Assembly: GCF_035582795.1 (NCBI RefSeq)
Contig: NC_134366.1
Location: 150,087,519-150,151,518 of the forward strand
Source: Mycteria americana
Lineage: Eukaryota; Chordata; Aves; Ciconiiformes; Ciconiidae
Direction: 5' to 3'
DNA length: 64,000 nt
In this document: positions 1 to 12,383 of the stretch, piece after piece
How positions within the stretch are numbered: the first letter of the stretch is position 1
How the letters are laid out: each line of letters starts with the position of its first letter
The notes under the pieces: model-generated
The model's database searches: none
Told to the model about the DNA's origin: nothing
The model's input: only the letters and a program-made list of their open reading frames with translations
Translations under genes and position numbers: made by a program

Positions 1-678
1 AGCTTTTTAGACTGTTGAAGCTACAGCTAAATTTTAAGAGAGATGTGTTCATTTAGGAATTGGAGCATCTTGCCTGACCAGAATTTTCGAGACGTGCTGT
101 CCGATCTGGCTGGAAATGTCATAATCCTTAATCAACAGCACTGTCTTGGAAACATTTGTATTCTGTAGTCTCAGCTGTTTGTTCTAACTTGTAAAGAGTT
201 TCGTGAGGTTTGGCTTGATATACCTCCGAGATGGTTTTTGATTCGTGCTCTTGTTGCTTCCCATTTGAGATCAAATGACAGACTTCACATGACAGCCTAT
301 AGATTTCTATATTTGAGATCTTGACAGAGGGCTTCAATCCTGGGATTTGCTTCTTTCTTGTTACAGAAGCTCTGCAGAGTATATTGCAAATCCTATTTAT
401 TCATTCATGCATTTAATGAGATGAAGTGTGATTTGAAGGGGGCTTGCTTCCTAAAGATTGGGTGGTTTCTTAGTTTTCATTGTGCAGCCTTGGATTTTTT
501 TTTGTATGCTATAATTTTACAAATTTCTTTAACATCTTAGATGAATGCATTGCATAAACTGAAAGTATAAGCTGTTCAGTGTGCCATCATCAACTTCAGA
601 AATAGGAGCGAAGATTAAGAGACTGTTACGCTAGAGAACTGTTATCTTTTTAACCATTCCCTCTTATCTGTTTTCCAG
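1..678 (+). other. SDC2: SDC2 intron 1, 3' end
   Basis: This is non-coding sequence upstream of the first SDC2 exon in the window. It ends in a pyrimidine-rich acceptor (TGTTTTCCAG) at 669-678. The short open frames on both strands have no recognisable similarity to anything and look like chance. The exon with the start codon and signal peptide must lie to the left of the window. Confidence 0.8.
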
Positions 679-790
679 AGAGCAGATTTGACCTCTGATA
701 AAGATTTATACCTTGACAACAGCTCTGTTGAAGAAGCATCAGGCGTCTATCCAATTGATGATGATGATTATTCTTCTGGGTCAGGTTCAG
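679..790 (+). CDS. SDC2: SDC2 (syndecan-2) exon 2: N-terminal ectodomain with glycosaminoglycan sites
   Basis: Syndecan-2 is a type I membrane heparan sulfate proteoglycan. It acts as a co-receptor for growth factors and matrix and links to the cytoskeleton. This exon encodes the mature N-terminal ectodomain, with the readable core [16 protein letters not shown], then [14 protein letters not shown], then SSGSGSG. Acidic residues followed by Ser-Gly repeats are the classic heparan sulfate attachment context, and the family match to vertebrate syndecan-2 is close. The acceptor is TTTTCCAG at 671-678 and the donor GTGAGA begins at 791. The exon ends after the first base of a Gly codon (phase 1), which is completed by the exon at 7870. 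The window shows three consecutive SG dipeptides in the acidic cluster, whereas I recall two in the human protein. The signal peptide exon is outside the window. Confidence 0.95.
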
Positions 791-3700
791 GTGAGACAAC
801 ATGTCACAATTTGATTTTAAAAGTGTAAGAAGTAATACAATTATTTGAGGAAAAGCTGTGCAGTTTTCCTTTATAAGCTGGAGATGATACTTTCAGTGAG
901 TATCATGAGTGCTTGGTGCTCTATTTACAGAGCACTGAGCACCCCTGAGGGCTGGGTTTTAAATATTAACCTTCTGGTCTTTTCTCTTACTCCTTGGTTG
1001 CATCATTTCACTGCGTTATTTTCTCTCTGCTTTCCCTCTGGTTTCTGTGTAGATCTCTCTGGAGTTTAGAAATAAGGATTAGAGAAGGCTTAGTTCTCCC
1101 ATGGCATAATGCTAATTTAGCAGTCTGTAAGAAAACATAGCAGCAGCAATCTTGTTTTCTCTTATATGCATTCAGGTTCACGTAAACATGGTGTCCATTC
1201 CTTTTTTGTTGTTGTTCTTTTAAATTTAGAAGTCTAGATACTGCCAAAAACATGACAGTTTTCTCTGAGGTAATTACATCCATATAGTGAATAAAGAAAT
1301 TTTTAAACATAACATACTGAGTTCTCAGACTTAAACACTCATTAGAGGCATGTAGCTAGCTCATAATTTTTAAAAAAACTGTCAGTCAAACCTCATTAAT
1401 CGTTTCTCTTAGAAAGCCTCTTTGTGGAGTATCTTCTAGACTAGCTGGGAGGCTCCAGCCATAAAAAGTTAAGCGCAGGCTTTTATAGTAGTTCTGGAAG
1501 AGAAATTTCCTTATTGTTGTGAGTATTTGCTGAGCTGTTGTGGAAATCCCTTTTATTTTCCAAGTGTGTTACTTACTTGTTTGTTATTGCACTTTTTGTA
1601 ATCTGTCTTTTGATGTTTATACATACTTGTGGATTTTTAAAGGATCAGCCGCTCTTGTAGCACCTTGTCTTTGTTACCTCGTAAGCCACAGCTGAGATTT
1701 TTCAGATGGATTTTTGTTTTCTTCTTTCTTTTGGTGATTCAAAGATACGTTAAAATGAAGTCTGCAGAGGTCTGATTGTGCTGCCAGGCAAATGCAGGCC
1801 CATTGTCTTTGGCACCTGGGTGATACCCTGCATTTTGGGAGTCCTCCACAGGGGCAATTTGACTTTCCAGTGTGATCAGAGGCTTAATTGGACCTCCTTG
1901 CTGTAGACTTCTTTGAGGGGAAATTTAACATATCATTTGAAAAAAAAATATTAAATTAACAAGTCAGTGATTTCATCCAGTTCCCAGGACTGTCTAAGGA
2001 AAATTCTGATCTCCAGGAAAATTGACCTTTCAGTCAGCATCCCATTCTGTTATGTCTTCAGATGCTGGTGACTTTGCAAGCTTCAGGAAAGAAGACAGGT
2101 TGACAATAAATAGTGGTATGGAGAATGGTCTGTTTTGGGGTTTTTTTCATCCCTCTGTGGAGTGTGGCTGTTTCTAATATGGATGATTCAAAATGCAGCC
2201 CTACTTTTGAAGTGGGAAGGGCTATACAAGAACTGGCTTCAGATTTTATTAACCCATCTCAGTGGTAAAAGCCAGAAGGACAGAAACTACCTCTAGACTT
2301 CACCAACAGTAACACCTTGGCTTTCTCTTCTCTCTTTTCCTGTGCTCAGCCTTGAGCCATGGGTGGAAGATGTATAATATGCACTCTTGCTACCTCTGGC
2401 AATCTCTGTTTCTTTCCTACAAGAAAACAGGAAAAGTGTCATTATAGACTGAGACTAGCTGGATGCCCCTCCAGAGAGCTCATGTGACAGTACCAAAATC
2501 TAATACTTTTGAACAAAGGAAGAACTCTAAGTTCAAATAATCTTCTGCACAACCTGTGGCCCTAGTTTTATTCACTTAAGAAAAAATCTCAAGGGGGAAG
2601 CAAATTAGCATCCCCTCCACCCTACTCATCCTATACTTACTGCTATCTCCGTTTTATGAAGTAGAAAGTGTCCTGCAGATGTACCAATGATCAATTTTCC
2701 TCATATTATGTCGAATGTGTCTCTCTACTTGATACTCAGTGAGGTAGTGTTCTTAGCAGGAAGAGCCTTCCCACTCAAGAGTAGTTTTCTTGCTATGTAA
2801 TTCCACTCCAAGCAAACAGATCCAAGATGACAACATGCTGACTCCTTTCCTTGGTATGAAAATTGTTAGCTGCCACCAGGCCTATGGAGATAAACAGGAA
2901 TTGTCAGCACCACTGTTAATGCCCTTGCAGGTCTGCAAGCAGCATGAACATGGACAAATGTCACTGTAAGCATGACACATTTCAAACTAGAAATTGGCTG
3001 AGGGCTTTTTGTAAGGAGAAAAAAAGGTGATAGTGTTCTGCTTTTTTTCTTTTCTTTCCTTTCATAGCCTCTTTAGTCTCCATGTACGTTCAGCTACTGT
3101 TGTGCGTTTGCCCGAGTGTTCAGTCCAAATCCATTGGTCAGCAGTTTCTGAAGGAGCCATGCCTGCTTCCTGATTGTCCTGTATCAACAGCAGAAAGTCC
3201 ACAGTGCTTTCATTAGTCCATTGTTGCCTTCTTGCCGTCTCCATCTGAGGAGCTGCCTCAGTCTGTCATCACTCTTTTTAGTGTTGGTGTTTGTATATAG
3301 CATAATAATAAAAGAGTAAAAATAGTTTTCCTGCCTATATACAACTTGAAATGCTTTTATAACTACTGTTACTTTTTCCTCTGGCATAAAAGATCTTAAC
3401 TGAGCCTTGGTTTTGCAGGTACCTGGAAGTAGCTGCTAAGCAGCATGACTACCCTTATGTTAAGGAAAGGTACCATCTCTGTCAGATTTATCTACAAGTT
3501 CTTTGGAAAACTATCTGTCTGGTTCTTGTGTCTTCTCTTAAGTTAACTCATGGTAGACACGTTTCACAATATATAGATCAGAATCTCATGCAAATTTTTC
3601 CTTCCCCTTCTTCTCTTCCCCAACTTAATATTTCTCAGTCAATACCAGCTCGAGTTGAGAAGGTTAGCTCAAGATGAACTAGGTCTAGACTGACATTGTG

Positions 3701-3880
3701 ACTGGGAACTGTTCTTGAAGGAAAGTTATGGTGGTGGGGTTGGAGCTTCTCCAAGAAACACCAGAGCAGATCTGCTTTGGCTCTTGACCTAAGGGGAAGC
3801 CAAAGTTACGCTCCGAGGCAGGGAGGCAGTGTAGGAGTCCAGTGGCAGTGTGGCGTGGGGCTGGGTGACGGGTGGTGGCT

Positions 3881-3905
3881 GGGCCGGGGGCCAGGGTTCT
3901 GGGGG
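3881..3905 (+). other. Possible G-quadruplex motif in SDC2 intron 2
   Basis: Four G-runs of 3, 5, 3 and 5 are separated by loops of 2, 3 and 4 bases (CC, CCA, TTCT) on the SDC2 sense strand. This fits the usual G3+N1-7 quadruplex rule and would also be present in the pre-mRNA. It lies inside a short GC-rich block that contrasts sharply with the surrounding AT-rich intron. A function is not shown. Confidence 0.5.
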
Positions 3906-6900
3906 TGGAGGCACGGGCGCTCTCCCAGGTGCTGAACAGGAGCTGGCACGGGGGCCATGGCCGGCGCTGGCTGCTCCTGGCCCCGGCGGGGTGGCAGTGT
4001 GCCCAGCAGGCACTCCAGGAGGGGCGACACACCCTCTCCTGGTGTGCTTCCCCTCTCGTGGTGCAGGCAACACAGCAAGTATTCATTTTCCATTTCCTAA
4101 AGTCCCACTCATAAGCGCCTTTCAGATTGGCTCGGAGCCAGAGCTGCTTCTGTCCACCTGCTACACCAGCCCCAGGCATGCTTCATGACATTGACTGCCT
4201 GGCTCTCCAGGTTCTTTAACATAAAAACCTACTGTGATACTGTTTGAAAGTGTGTTTTTGTTGTGCTGGACAGAATCTTATACTTCAGTATCGTTAGGAC
4301 TCTTCCTTTTATTCTTCAAGTTTTGTTGGAGTTTTTTTTCCCTCATCAGGTGAGAATTATCAGAGACATGACATCCTTGCACTGTCTCCATTTATTTCAG
4401 CTGCAGTTCCCTGATAGGGCACTAGTATTATGTTTACAGTGTCATCTCTGGTTGCCTAACACTATGTTGATTAAGGGTTGCATTGGGGACTTTTCATGTG
4501 AATGGGGGTGAGATAAGCCAGCTAAAAATGTGTCATTCTGGTATGTGTCACATTGATGATAGAGATGGAAGGTGTGAAAGAAATGGTGGGTATGTGTGTG
4601 CCCACCTTATGACAAGTTTGCTTGTGGTGGTAGTACTCCCAGAGTGTGATGTGCAACAGCAAACAAACATGATGCCAAAAGATAGAGTGAAATGATTGGA
4701 ATTGTTTGGTAGGAAGAGTTAATCACTGGCTGCTTTGCAAGTAAGAGTGCTAACTACCGTGGGCTTTTTGTAGTATACAATAATTTAAGCTGGCGCAGTC
4801 TTGATTTCCTGACAAGTTTCCTCAAGCACCAAGAGTGTGAAAGAGCATTTGCGTTCCCGTCACCCAAGGGGCAGCTAATAGACACGTCACTGAGGGCTAT
4901 GTTAGATATTTCCAATACTGCAGCACAATTTAGAGCTATTTTGACCACTATGAAGATAGCAGTTGGGCATCCTGGAGAAGTTGCAGTGGATAAAAGATGG
5001 TGTGTGATGGTTGAGAGCCCTCAACTCTTTGCCACAGAGATGGCCATGGGTTTAATTACTGCAGGGTTTTTGTGGTGCCCTCACTAAGAGGGCAGTATCT
5101 ATTTGTAGAGATACTCAAGGCAGTTAATACCCAGCACCATCACCCAAGCTGGCCAAATCCAGAAACCTTCTAAAGTGACAGTGATCTTTTCAAGAGGAAG
5201 AAGGAAGCTCTTATATGCCAACCATTTCACAGTATTCCTCTTAACAACCTAGTTGGAAGTTATGCTCATGCCACTCTGTAGGTTTTTTCTTTCCAATCCT
5301 ATTTGGATTCAGGAAGGGGGGTGGTTCTCTCTCTTTTTTTTTTTTTTTTTTAACCTTTTAGGGAACATGATACTATGTAAAATGCTATGGCTATGTTCTG
5401 AAGAGTATTAAAGAGGGGTTTTTGATCCCTCAGTCCTATTTATGGGTAATTCTGAGAATACTACTGTCTGTTTAGCAAGGGAAATGCCTTCCCCTTGTTT
5501 AGACCTACTCCATACCAAGCAGAGACCTGTCTAGATAAAGCTAATTAGAAAGCAGGAACCATGGGGATGTGTCTGAGCTGGTACCTGAGTCAGGCATAAA
5601 TGACAGGTGTTTTGGGGATCATCAGGACTCCCCTGAGGCCATATGGAAGAGGAGTTGGGTACCTTTGGTGCAAATCTAGCAACTAGTCCAGGAGTTAGAT
5701 TAGTCACCTATTTGTTGAGAGACCAGAGATCTGCTTCCTCTATAGCCAGAAAGGTTCAGACCTGTAACTCTCACCATTTTATCTGGCAGACGCAACTATT
5801 GCCTGAAACGAAGGTGGCATTTAAGGATTTGGAGGAGCAGTTGTGATTAAATGCGACTTATCATTTCATAAAAAAGAGAAAATAAACTTCTGTACTCTCA
5901 AAGTGTGTTTTTATCAGATCTCTAATCTGATCATCAATTTTAATTTCCTTGACTGTGAAAGCCTTGTGTAATATAGAGGAACTTTGGAAGGTAAATCAGG
6001 CTGAGCTATCCATTGGGCCCTTATTTCTAAAAGAAAACTCTTGAAGCAAAGCCAGAAAAATTTTCCTGTTGGATGCCTTTCCTCACCTCTGTTTTGAAGC
6101 AGGATGTTGGTTTTTTGATCTTTGAGTAGCATTTCAGGAAAATACCTGATTCTTGTTGTGAGGTCTTTATTCTGGAGGTTGCACTGTAATTTTGGTATCT
6201 CTGAAGGTTTTTCCAGTATTAGTCTGTGCCAGTAGCTTTAATGTAGTACTTTTTTTAATGATTCCAAATTTTCTTTTCTACAGTACAGAAGTTGTTTTAG
6301 TTATTGTCTTGTTAACGCCCTTCCTTCCAATGCCAAATGTATGTAAGTCTTGACCGTGAGTTCAAAACTTTGCTATTGTGCTTGGATTTTCAGCCTGTTT
6401 TCTTTCTCTACAAAAATAACATAAAAAGTCAGTTTGGAGTGAGCAAGTCATACTATTCTGTTGTAAAAGAATTTTTTTTTTTTTTGCTAGGAATTACTCT
6501 AACGCATATTTGCTGGATTTATTACCCAATAGTTACTTGGGTAACCGATGTCTGTAGTGAGCAGAACACATTGAGATTCTTAAGGAGTGGTCAAAGAAGA
6601 GGTTGATTCTTTTCCTCTTTCAGGTCTTGCAATAATTTAGTCTCTTGTCTGTGTCTTCTTCCTTCCAGTATCACTAAAGGATATTTATTAGACGTGTCCA
6701 TTATCTTATTCTAAAGGAGCCTTCATACTCCAGCAGGGCTTTGAATGTGGAGGAAATTAAATTTAAGGTCATCTTTAGGGAGTTTTCTGTCCTCTTACTC
6801 TTTATTTCAAAAGAAAAGGGCTTCTGAATTATGTGGAGTTTAAAAACATGTGCATTCCTAGTGACTGGAACATAAAGTAATAGCAGTCTTCCTGTACATA

Positions 6901-7193
6901 GAAACTGCTTGGTTTTTTAGGTTTAAGGGTTTAACAGGTGTGCTGTACAGGAGAGATTTTGTTGTTGAAGCAATGTGTTACAGGGAAAAACTGTTCAGTT
7001 CATATAGTTTAAGTCAAGTCACGATCAAAGAAGTTTTTTGAGTTATTCATCATATGTAATTAACTGGCAATCATTGAACTATAGTTTTGGGCTCAATATC
7101 AGCAATACAACGGATAACCACAATACCAGCCACTTACAAAATGGTAATATGCAATGACAAATTTCCAACTGCTGTTCTGTAACTGATCCCAAC

Positions 7194-7520
7194 ATGTGCC
7201 ACACGCACACACAGACTTGTGTGCACACACAGACATTCCCCTCACAGGCCATGGGGTGTGCAAGCCCCCCTTGTCTGGGTGTGCAGGACCCCCTGCCTGC
7301 ACACCCCTGCTGTGGGAGATGCGAGTGCCCCCAGCCCCTCCTGCCACCCCCAGGAGGTGACCCTGTGCCCCCGGGGTGCAGGTCCTGGGGGTGTCCCCGT
7401 GGAGAGCTGGAGGTGGCTTCTGGGGGCACACACAGGGTGGGGGGTGGTGCTGCCAAGCCCCGGCAGAGCCCCCGGTGCCACAGGCCACATCAGACAGGGT
7501 CACAGCAGCCCTGATGGCTG
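7194..7520. other. GC-rich block with CA/TG-rich start in SDC2 intron 2
   Basis: About 330 bp of C- and G-run-rich sequence starts with imperfect CA repeats (about 7200-7232). It lies roughly 350 bp before SDC2 exon 3. Open frames exist on both strands but none resembles a known protein. It could be a decayed minisatellite or a regulatory GC patch; the sequence alone does not decide. Confidence 0.4.
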
Positions 7521-7869
7521 CTGCTTCCACTCCAGGGTCTCTCCCCGTTACAAGTATTCATGTTTTTTTCATACTTCTTTTCAGGCTGGTTCCTTCTGTT
7601 TCAAAAATACCGTGGTAATTTCCTGGTTACTGCTAAATCCGGCTGATGGCCCCCCTTCCTCTTTCATGGGATCACTTGGGGCAAATATCCCCTGGCAGTT
7701 TGGGGCACTCTGTTTGCACTCACATCTTTTAACTTAGCAGGCATTGTCATCAAGGCCATTTGCCTAGGGTGGGCTGTGCACGCACCCCTACCTTGGTGTC
7801 ATAATAAAAAGTGTAGTTGGTCTGGAAGAATTTCACAGGTCAATGAAATGTCACCTTTTTTGTCTCCAG

Positions 7870-7997
7870 GTGCTGAAGAAGATGAGGATAGTGCAGTGAT
7901 AACAACATCCAGAACACTTCCAAAGTTACCGACAACTAGTGATGCATCTGAGACCACCACGGTGAAAATGCAGACCAAGGTGCCTGCACAAACAAAG
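7870..7997 (+). CDS. SDC2: SDC2 (syndecan-2) exon 3: central ectodomain
   Basis: The exon completes the split Gly codon and continues AEEDEDSAVITTSRTLPK, then a Ser/Thr-rich segment ending VPAQTK. The pattern of an acidic stretch, TTSR-LPK and finally (I/V)PAQTK matches the syndecan-2 ectodomain. The acceptor is TGTCTCCAG and the donor is AAG followed by GTGCGT at 7998. The exon ends in phase 0. Syndecan ectodomains evolve fast, so this exon is less conserved than the tail exon. The Thr-rich stretch could carry O-linked sugars, but that is inference. A frame that reads through the donor to 8084 is open but intronic. Confidence 0.93.
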
Positions 7998-8795
7998 GTG
8001 CGTGGCTGGAGAGCAACACCATTTACAATGGTTCTGCTGTACCCCATTGGTGGCTTGATGTTAACTTTGATTTACATGGATTAAAAAGCCTCCACAAGCT
8101 TAATGCTACTGCAGCCTGTTACATGAATACAGAGCTGCTCAGTTTCTTTCCTGTTAGAAAGTCTACATAGGGACATCTGGATTTCACGTGAAAGAAAAGA
8201 GAGATGCAAAAAAGAGTATCTCACGATACACAAGCAGTTTCTCATGATACCTTTGAGTCTGAGCTCTACCTTTTTTACATCTCTTAAAGAGTTATTCAAA
8301 AATTCTACATGAAACTTCCCTTCTCAAAGGAGAATGTTGTGTGGTTTGGCTGTAGTTTGAACACTTGCCAGGTTCCATTTGCTATTTCAGTATTTCCTTC
8401 TACCACCATAGGTAATATTGTCTAAGTTACCCTCAAAGGTGTTCTGAATATAACATACCTGATGTGTTAATTTCAGAATTGTTATTTCATTCAGAGGCTG
8501 TTATTCTGATAAACACAGGCAATATTTAACAGCTGTTTGCTAAATATACTTCTGGGGGTTTTAAACTTGTGGATAGTGTTTTTCATTCCGACATTGTGAC
8601 GACAAATAGATCCAGTTACAATGTCTAGCACAGCTTTCTGCGGTCAAAAAGCTTCCCATGTGTTGTGTTTGTGGGTATTGTGGAGTACGCGTGCAGAGCC
8701 ACAGCTTCGTGGCTGCCTGTGGTGGGTAGTGACTGTGCCAACTTGCAGCGCGCCCTGTCTGTAAGCGATGCTCTGTTTTCCTTTTTGTGCCATAG
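7998..8795 (+). other. SDC2: SDC2 intron 3
   Basis: A 798-bp intron with a GTGCGT donor and a TTTTTGTGCCATAG acceptor. No gene, RNA or repeat is recognised within it. Confidence 0.85.
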
Positions 8796-8931
8796 TCACC
8801 TGAAGAAATCGATAAAGAGGAAAGGCCCGAGACAGATGCCAAGAAAAAGAGTGATGAGCCAGGGGATGACACAGACGTGTTCACTGAGAAGCATTCAGAA
8901 AACCTCTTCCAGAGAACAGAAGTTCTGGCAG
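8796..8931 (+). CDS. SDC2: SDC2 (syndecan-2) exon 4: membrane-proximal ectodomain
   Basis: The exon reads [18 protein letters not shown], then [17 protein letters not shown], then [10 protein letters not shown]. The conserved syndecan-2 signature TEKHS-(D/E)-LF-RTEVLA sits immediately before the transmembrane helix, where proteolytic shedding of syndecans normally occurs. The acceptor is GCCATAG at 8789-8795 and the donor is GCAG followed by GTGAGG at 8932. The exon ends in phase 1. The Lys/Glu-rich spacer differs from the mammalian protein in its middle, as expected for this variable region. Confidence 0.94.
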
Positions 8932-10193
8932 GTGAGGCATCGTTTGCCAAGGTCCATCTCGCCAGAAATACCACTGAAAACAGAGGGGATCCATATCAAA
9001 TAATGCAAACTCAACGTTTGTGTTTTCTTGATAGATTCTTAAACACATTCATGGGGTAGACAGTGGTTGATCTGATGAGAAAGAGACTGGCATCTTCTGG
9101 AGTTATTTAATAGTGAAGTCTTGCTAATTGATTTGACGCCCGCAAGTTGAATGCTGCCTGATGAATATCTGGAGCTTCCACAGCTCGGAAAGGGAGTTGC
9201 AATTTGGACTGATGCTTGCGGTGCAGAAATATATTTCTCACCCACACTCCCGAGAGCACATCGCTGCCTGGTCCATCTGGTGCAGATGGACGCTGCCTGG
9301 GAGGAGCTCACAGCAGGGGTGGGTGGATGGGTGGATGGAGAGGGATGGATGAGCGCTGTCCTTAGGATACAGAGGGTCTGTTTCCATGCATGACCCAGGG
9401 AGGCACAGTGTTTTCATGTGGCTTTCCTACCTGTGAGGTTTTTTTGGCATAAGAACAGTGTTTACAGGTGTACTTTTCCCCCATGTCCAGGGAGGGGGTG
9501 TTGGGAGCCATGAGGGTCACACAGTTTTGGACCGCATCTTCCTCTGAGCACCGAAATGTGAAATAGCCTTTAATATCCACATTAGTGGAAGCACGCGGGT
9601 TTGCTCTTGAAGTCTAGTTGGAGTTGATACTTTCTACACACTCCCAAGTGCATGATGAATGTAATGCCTCTGTTCCTACAGCTCCATGAAATGTTCTCTC
9701 CTATTACTCATCAGCAGGAAATTCATTTCAGTCTAGAGTCAGAGTGAAAACTGATGGAGAAAAGGGAAAACCCATTTCTTAGCTACTGTAACAAAATAGT
9801 TCTTTTAAGGCTGAAAATGTTAACTGTTGAAAAATGAGTCTGAAAGAAACTTAAATGTTGTTGTTATAAATGAAGACAACTTTATGCTCTGGCAGGATGG
9901 GTGGCTTTCTTAACTGAGGTTTTGGAAAATTTTTAATAACTTTTTTTAGAGCTGTGCATTGTTGGATCACTCACTTGTAGGTGGAATGTCCTTTTAAATT
10001 ATTGCCTTCATAAACACAAACAGGCTTTCTGAGAGTATATTTCAGGATACTAATAATCTAAGACAGTTGCGTAACAGGAGCCCTTTTCTGTAATTTGAAA
10101 GTAATGGCAAACTCATTGTGTGAGGTGAAAAAGAAACGTGGTGCTAAACTTGTTTTTCCGGCATATCGTGAATCTCTGTTTCTTTGATTACAG
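8932..10193 (+). other. SDC2: SDC2 intron 4
   Basis: A 1.26-kb intron with a GTGAGG donor and a TTTGATTACAG acceptor. It contains a small imperfect G-G-T-G-G-A-T-rich stretch at about 9319-9350. No exon or mobile element is recognised. Confidence 0.85.
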
Positions 10194-10357
10194 CTGTTAT
10201 TGCTGGCGGAGTTATCGGTTTTCTTTTCGCAATCTTCCTTATCCTGCTGCTGGTATATCGCATGAGAAAGAAGGATGAAGGCAGTTACGACCTTGGTGAA
10301 CGTAAACCATCCTGTGCTGCCTATCAAAAGGCACCTACTAAGGAGTTTTATGCATAA
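10194..10357 (+). CDS. SDC2: SDC2 (syndecan-2) last exon: transmembrane helix and cytoplasmic tail
   Basis: This exon encodes the most conserved part of syndecan. The membrane helix begins [20 protein letters not shown] and contains the GxxxG dimerisation motif (GGVIG). It is followed by the C1 region [14 protein letters not shown], a short V region [12 protein letters not shown] and the C2 end KEFYA. The C-terminal EFYA binds PDZ proteins such as syntenin. The stop is TAA at 10355-10357. The acceptor is TTACAG at 10188-10193, and the exon completes the phase-1 Ala codon. The V region has Cys where I recall Ser in the human tail (SSAAYQ). All other core motifs are intact, so the gene looks functional. 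Confidence 0.97.
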
Positions 10358-10403
10358 AATTCCTATTTAGTGTCTCTATTTATGAGATCACTGAACTTTT
10401 TTA

Positions 10404-10409
10404 AATAAA
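10404..10409 (+). promoter_or_regulatory. Proximal poly(A) signal of SDC2
   Basis: A canonical AATAAA hexamer lies 46 bases after the stop codon, with a T-rich stretch about 25 bases further on. If used, it would give a very short 3' UTR lacking the AU-rich elements downstream. Confidence 0.4.
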
Positions 10410-12383
10410 GCTTTTGCATAGAATAATGAAGATTTTTTTTTTTTTCATTAAAGAGCCATTATGGCACCTTTATGATAAAATCCCATTGTATTTAAAACTT
10501 TTCATGTATTCCTTTAAAAATGTAAAATTAAAACTTAACATTTGCAGTGTTCTGTGAATAACAGTGGCAAAGCATTATTTTATAAAACCATTGATGTTCA
10601 CTGAATCATTTTTAAAACTTTATGCATAAATATAAAATAATGAAAATGATTGTTTTATCCTATGGTTCAATGAAAGTTGTTTAATTTTTGTCGGCATGTC
10701 TCAGATTGATCTTACAAGTTCGTTTTTATTTCATTAATTTATCTGTTTCCAAAAAATGCCTTTTTGTAGTTGTCATGGTGCAATTTGTCTTCAGATAATT
10801 CAGATAACAGTAACTTTTAGTGTAAATGTAATTTTTCAGCTATGTAAACTTTAACCTCCACTTTGTATAAATTTAAGTGTCAGAATATCAATTTTACACT
10901 TTGCATTGTTTCTCAGCGTACCTGTAGCTTCAGTGAGATTTGTAACAGCAAATTAATGTGTAAAATTGGATTATTACTACAAACTGTATAGTCGTATTCT
11001 TACTAAACAAATCTCCTGTAAGGAAGATTTGGAGTAAGCTACTGACAAACCTAAGCAAACCCAAAGACTCTAACAGTATTTTGAGAAGTTGCTGCAGATT
11101 TCTATGGCCACTGTATTTGTTAATTATTTGCAATTTGAAGGTACAAGTAGGGGTTTAAATTTTTGTTCTTTAAAAATGCATTTAAGTTGTAAACGTCTTT
11201 TAAAGCCTTTGAAGTGCCTATGATTATATGTAACTTGTCGCAGACTGGTGTTAATGAGTATATAACAGTAAAAGAAAATGTTGGTATTTTATAAGCACAG
11301 ACAATTCTAATGGTAACTTTTGTAGTCTTACATGGATAGACATAATTGTAATTTGGGAACATAAACACTACTGAATAAATCATGTGGCCTAATACTGAGA
11401 ATTCCATTGTGATATACTTTTATATGCTTTTCATTTTATGTCTACTTGCTTATGTTTTAATGTCAGAGTACATCTAGTAGATCTTAAAAATCCAGACCAA
11501 AAAAAAAAGGCTGTTGATCAGGCTGATCCTCGGACCACATTTATTGCTGAGAAAAGTGGGAATGTTGAAGTCTTGCATCTGGTGTATGAGTTATGAGTCA
11601 TTCAACCTTTGCATTATATTTAATGGCAGTATTGACACAGACCTGTTCTTCCTGCAAATGTTGTTTTCCGTACTGTAAAATTCAAAGGAGTACCTGGTTT
11701 CATTTATTGTGTATATCGGTTTTCGATTTGTTGTTCTGGTTTGTTTTTTCCCTGGCCTTTTGGAGAATTTTGGTTTATTCTGCTCGGACTCCAGCAGAAG
11801 AGTTGAGACAAGTGGAATATCTTCGTAAGAGAAGAAAGAAATATTCCAAGTAGAAGAGAAAAGGCTCTGTTGCTTAGACCACAGATAGGTGTCGGATAGA
11901 GGGGCACGTGGAGAAGACGATAGTCTGCCTCCTTATATTATGCTTTGTAACAGACAAATGGCTTCGTCTTCTGCTCTGTTAACCTCCTCAATTTTTATTT
12001 TTGAGATTTCCAAAATACAGGTGTTCAGGACGTCAAGCTGAACTGCTTCTCAGAAATGGCAATGTATTGTAAATAAGATCTGGTAGCTCTTCAGATAAGA
12101 GTTGCGTAACTTGTATTTGTTGCTGTCCCAAGTTCAGTGGTCATTTAGGAACAAACGAACGCTATCCTGTGCTAAAATATTTAATATATTGCTTTTTAAA
12201 TTACTTATACTTACTGGCAAGTTTTTCAAAGCCATACAAGTTCAACAAGTAAAAACAGGGTAAGAATTTAACAGGTATATCTTATTGTGCAATATTTAGT
12301 GAAATTCAATTAGTAAAATAACTGCTTGAAATAACTGTGCCAAGAAAAGAGAATTTCTGGCAAATGCTGTGCCACTGCTGTAA

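Larger units (their letters stand above)
791..7869 (+). other. SDC2: SDC2 intron 2 (about 7.1 kb)
   Basis: The intron begins GTGAGA and ends TGTCTCCAG. It is mostly AT-rich. It contains an 18-T run at 5334-5351 and two isolated GC-rich blocks, at about 3830-4070 and 7190-7520. The second block begins with a CA/TG-rich stretch. Overlapping open frames on both strands within these GC blocks arise from base composition and have no recognised domain. I see no coding exon or complete mobile element here. Confidence 0.85.

Noticed and set aside
7776..8084. 102-codon frame covering SDC2 exon 3
   Set aside because: Only 7870-7997 is exon; the flanks read through splice sites into introns.
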